Shown one piece after another: positions 61,855-64,000 of a DNA stretch of 64,000 nucleotides. The position numbers and the translations under genes were made by a program. The notes beneath the pieces were generated by a model, which ran no database searches, had not been told where the DNA came from, and saw only the letters and a program-made list of their open reading frames with translations. Source of the DNA: Pseudisothecium myosuroides (taxonomy: Eukaryota > Streptophyta > Bryopsida > Hypnales > Lembophyllaceae); the NCBI GenBank assembly GCA_951799445.1, contig OX637292.1, forward strand, positions 1,243,296 to 1,307,295. Direction: 5' to 3'. Within the stretch, counting starts at the first letter, position 1; each line of letters opens with the position of its first letter.

Positions 61855-62635
61855 CCCCTAAAGGACCAAGGCTTTTTTCCATCAAAAAACACTTAAAACT
61901 GCCATTTCTATTGCAAAGAGCAAAAAACTTAAAAAATTGTTTTTTTTGCATATCTAACTGTAGGATCTTATAATAGCCACTAGTATAAGTATGTATAGAA
62001 AAAATTTCAAAAACTTTGACTATGTAGATTGCAAGATATTTACATCCAAAGTGAAGAAAACAAGTTCTTTTACACCTTGTATGACTAGTTTTTTTGGCTT
62101 TGAATCTTTTTAACTTAAAATTTTTGCACTATTGATTTTGATTTTTTAATTTTTTATGTTGAATACTTGAGTTGAAAATCTAGAAAAAAAAATTTAGGAA
62201 AAAACCCCTTAATTTCACTCATTAAAAAATTGTTAAGCAGAAGTAGGTTCAAGAAAGAAGGAAAAACAAAATCATTAATAGCTTTAAGATGGAATTGAAA
62301 CACAATAATTCCAACGGTAAGATTGTTCTAGCAAACAAACTTAACCATGTTTAACAAAAAAAAATTGTAAATTATAAAAATTGCATTCAAAAATGAATCC
62401 TCTAAGTTATTTTTTCAAGAAGATACTTAGATTGACCGAAAAACTAAGATTGTCCATAACTTTTTCATCACAAGTCCAAATTGAATGAATCAAAGCTTCA
62501 CATGTATCCACAAAGCTCTTGCAAAGATATACAACCTTCAGAAATCCCAAAAAATATTACTGCAAAATGAGACAACAATAGGAACCTACCCAGCCCCCAA
62601 ATTGTCCCCCGAGAGGACAAATGGTCCTTTAGGGG
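61855..62635. mobile_element. piggyBac-type MITE, internally shortened copy
   Basis: TTAA lies at 61851-61854 and 62636-62639. Ends are CCCCTAAAGGACC and ATGGTCCTTTAGGGG. Length is 781 bp, about 150 bp shorter than its relatives because the part before the right subterminal TTGTCC..GGACAA hairpin is missing. Confidence 0.87.
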
Positions 62636-62639
62636 TTAA

Positions 62640-63190
62640 AATGATATTTTTATCCAAAATTTTTACACTTCTCAAGCATAAAACTATTAAGAGGGATTTT
62701 TAGTGATTAAATCTTGAACACAAAATAGTGTAATTTTTTTATTAATTAATTGATTTTTGACAAATTATTGATTTATTCTAAAAACAAAATTAAACATTCA
62801 AATAGCTTACATAGCACCCTTGATGTGAATAATATATAAATTTTTTGTTTTGACACAATCATCATTTGGATTACTTTATATATTGAAAAAGGACGTTCAC
62901 ATATTTTTACTTCTAAATATTATAGGAAATAAAAAAATATTCAAATTATAGCAAAAAAGGCCTTTTCTACTATATCATATGATTATATATACATATGATT
63001 TTTGGGATTCAATCACATTGTTATTCATTAGAAATTAGACTCCTTTTTGTTCATTGAAAAACCTGAGACGCTAACACTGGGATTTCAATTGAAACTTTAG
63101 TAAAGAATTTTTGATTTTATGATGAATAATAAAATACTAATCTTAACAAGACTTAAAGTATTATTATCAAAAAGGACCAGACTACCTATA
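62640..63190. other. AT-rich spacer
   Basis: No gene or element recognised between the MITE and the hAT-like element. Confidence 0.4.
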
Positions 63191-64000
63191 CCCAGAGAGA
63201 TCACTGTTTTTTTTTTTAGAAAACTACGTGAGTTAAAAGATAGGGTCCATTTAATTCAAAGCAGAGAAATTTTATATAATATGTAGGGCTACTATAGGGT
63301 CCATGAAATGCTACATACTCTATTATATATAAATTAGGGTATATAAAAACATCATGTAGTAGGAATCTTTATTAATAAGTTAGCCTTGATAGATAGAGGC
63401 TATGCAAATTTTTCATAGTATGATGAGTATAGATGTGAATAGATAATTTCATGTAGATGATAAAATGGACATAGTCAAGAAAATCTACAATGAAGTGTGG
63501 TTGACTGAAATTGTGCTACAATATTAGTAGTGTATATATCAAAAAAATTAAGTGTAAGTATAAGGCATTGACCACAAGTGGAAGAAATTGCCACATTGCA
63601 CAAAGAGGGAGGTTTAGCCAATTACCTTAGTAGTTTCAATGAAAGAAAAAGTGTACAACATGAGGATAGAGTTTATAGCTTGTTTAATTTCATTCTTTGA
63701 AGCCATAAATGTTAAACACACTCATACTGAATGGGATATTGGGATAGTTCAATGGGGATTTTGAAATGTTCAATGGTAAACTTGTTATTAACTACTAAAG
63801 GCTAGAAGGTATATTGGAAGTGGAGAAGTCCAAAACTACCTATTTTTTATGCATTGTCCAAAATTAACAAATTAATTAATTTTTTTGAATTTAAACCATA
63901 AAAAAAGTGTATTAAATGAGCAAGGCAATGTTTGAAAAAAAATTCAGCCCATTTGACCATGTGGATTGAAAAATTATAACGATTGAAGTGAATTTTTTTT
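63191..64000. mobile_element. hAT-like non-autonomous element, copy 3, cut by the window end
   Basis: Begins CCCAGAGAGATCACT and then follows copy 1 (18309 onward) closely for the remaining ~800 bp, sharing for example GAAAACTACGTGAGTTAAA and GTAGGGCTACTATAGGGTCC. If the 8-bp rule holds, the target duplication is TACCTATA (63183-63190) and should recur after the right end, outside the window. Confidence 0.82.

Noticed and set aside
1..64000. CRISPR arrays, rRNA and tRNA genes, bacterial operon features
   Set aside because: No regularly spaced direct repeats of CRISPR type, no tRNA cloverleaf with a TPsiC-like GGTTCRANYCC box in context, and introns show that this is a eukaryotic nuclear sequence.

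Overview
This is a nuclear genome window from a streptophyte plant. Three lines of evidence support that. First, there are three recognisable plant genes with GC-rich exons: a FOLT1-type mitochondrial carrier, a BAH1/NLA-type SPX-RING ubiquitin ligase, and a nucellin-like aspartic protease with a GPI-type tail. Second, they carry short spliceosomal introns with canonical GT..AG ends. Third, they sit in a long AT-rich repeat landscape. The species cannot be fixed from sequence alone. The low gene density and the piggyBac content suggest a seed-free plant or a charophyte alga, but that is inference. No rRNA, tRNA or CRISPR array was seen.

Layout. 1-889: 3' part of a single-exon folate-carrier gene (+). 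3.2-3.4 kb: a 51-codon ORF of coding character (-). 4.9-5.85 kb: a TTAA-type MITE. 8.5-10.7 kb: a complete six-exon SPX-RING ligase gene (-). 12.9-15.9 kb: a decayed retroelement with an RNase H and zinc-finger module (-). 18.3-20.1 kb: a 1.8 kb non-autonomous hAT-like element. 22.2-23.2 kb: another TTAA MITE. 25.1-25.7 kb: two small MITEs side by side, one with an 11-bp and one with a 3-bp target duplication. 26.8-30.5 kb: a complete ten-exon aspartic protease gene (+). 31.2-34.5 kb: a stack of nested elements. 35.2-40.3 kb: a 5.1 kb piggyBac element with a DDD transposase (-). 40.4-42.3 kb: two TTAA/CTAA MITEs in inverted orientation. 42.7-43.3 kb: a long foldback. 44.3-58.2 kb: one Ty1/copia retrotransposon with both LTRs, expanded to 13.9 kb by insertions. 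59.2-62.6 kb: two more MITE copies. 63.2 kb to the end: the left part of a second hAT-like element.

The main story is mobile DNA. A piggyBac-type element with perfect 13-bp terminal inverted repeats and TTAA duplications lies among nine ~0.8-0.94 kb elements. Most of those share CCCCTAAAGGACC-like ends and TTAA duplications; one uses CTAA and one is a chimera of two subfamilies. A separate family with CCCGGGGAGRTCACT-like ends makes perfect 8-bp duplications. Insertions into insertions give a relative time order for these families.

The host genes are unlinked in function: folate import into plastids, phosphate/nitrogen-responsive ubiquitin ligation, and extracellular or membrane-anchored proteolysis. 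They appear to be isolated genes between transposon blocks rather than a cluster.
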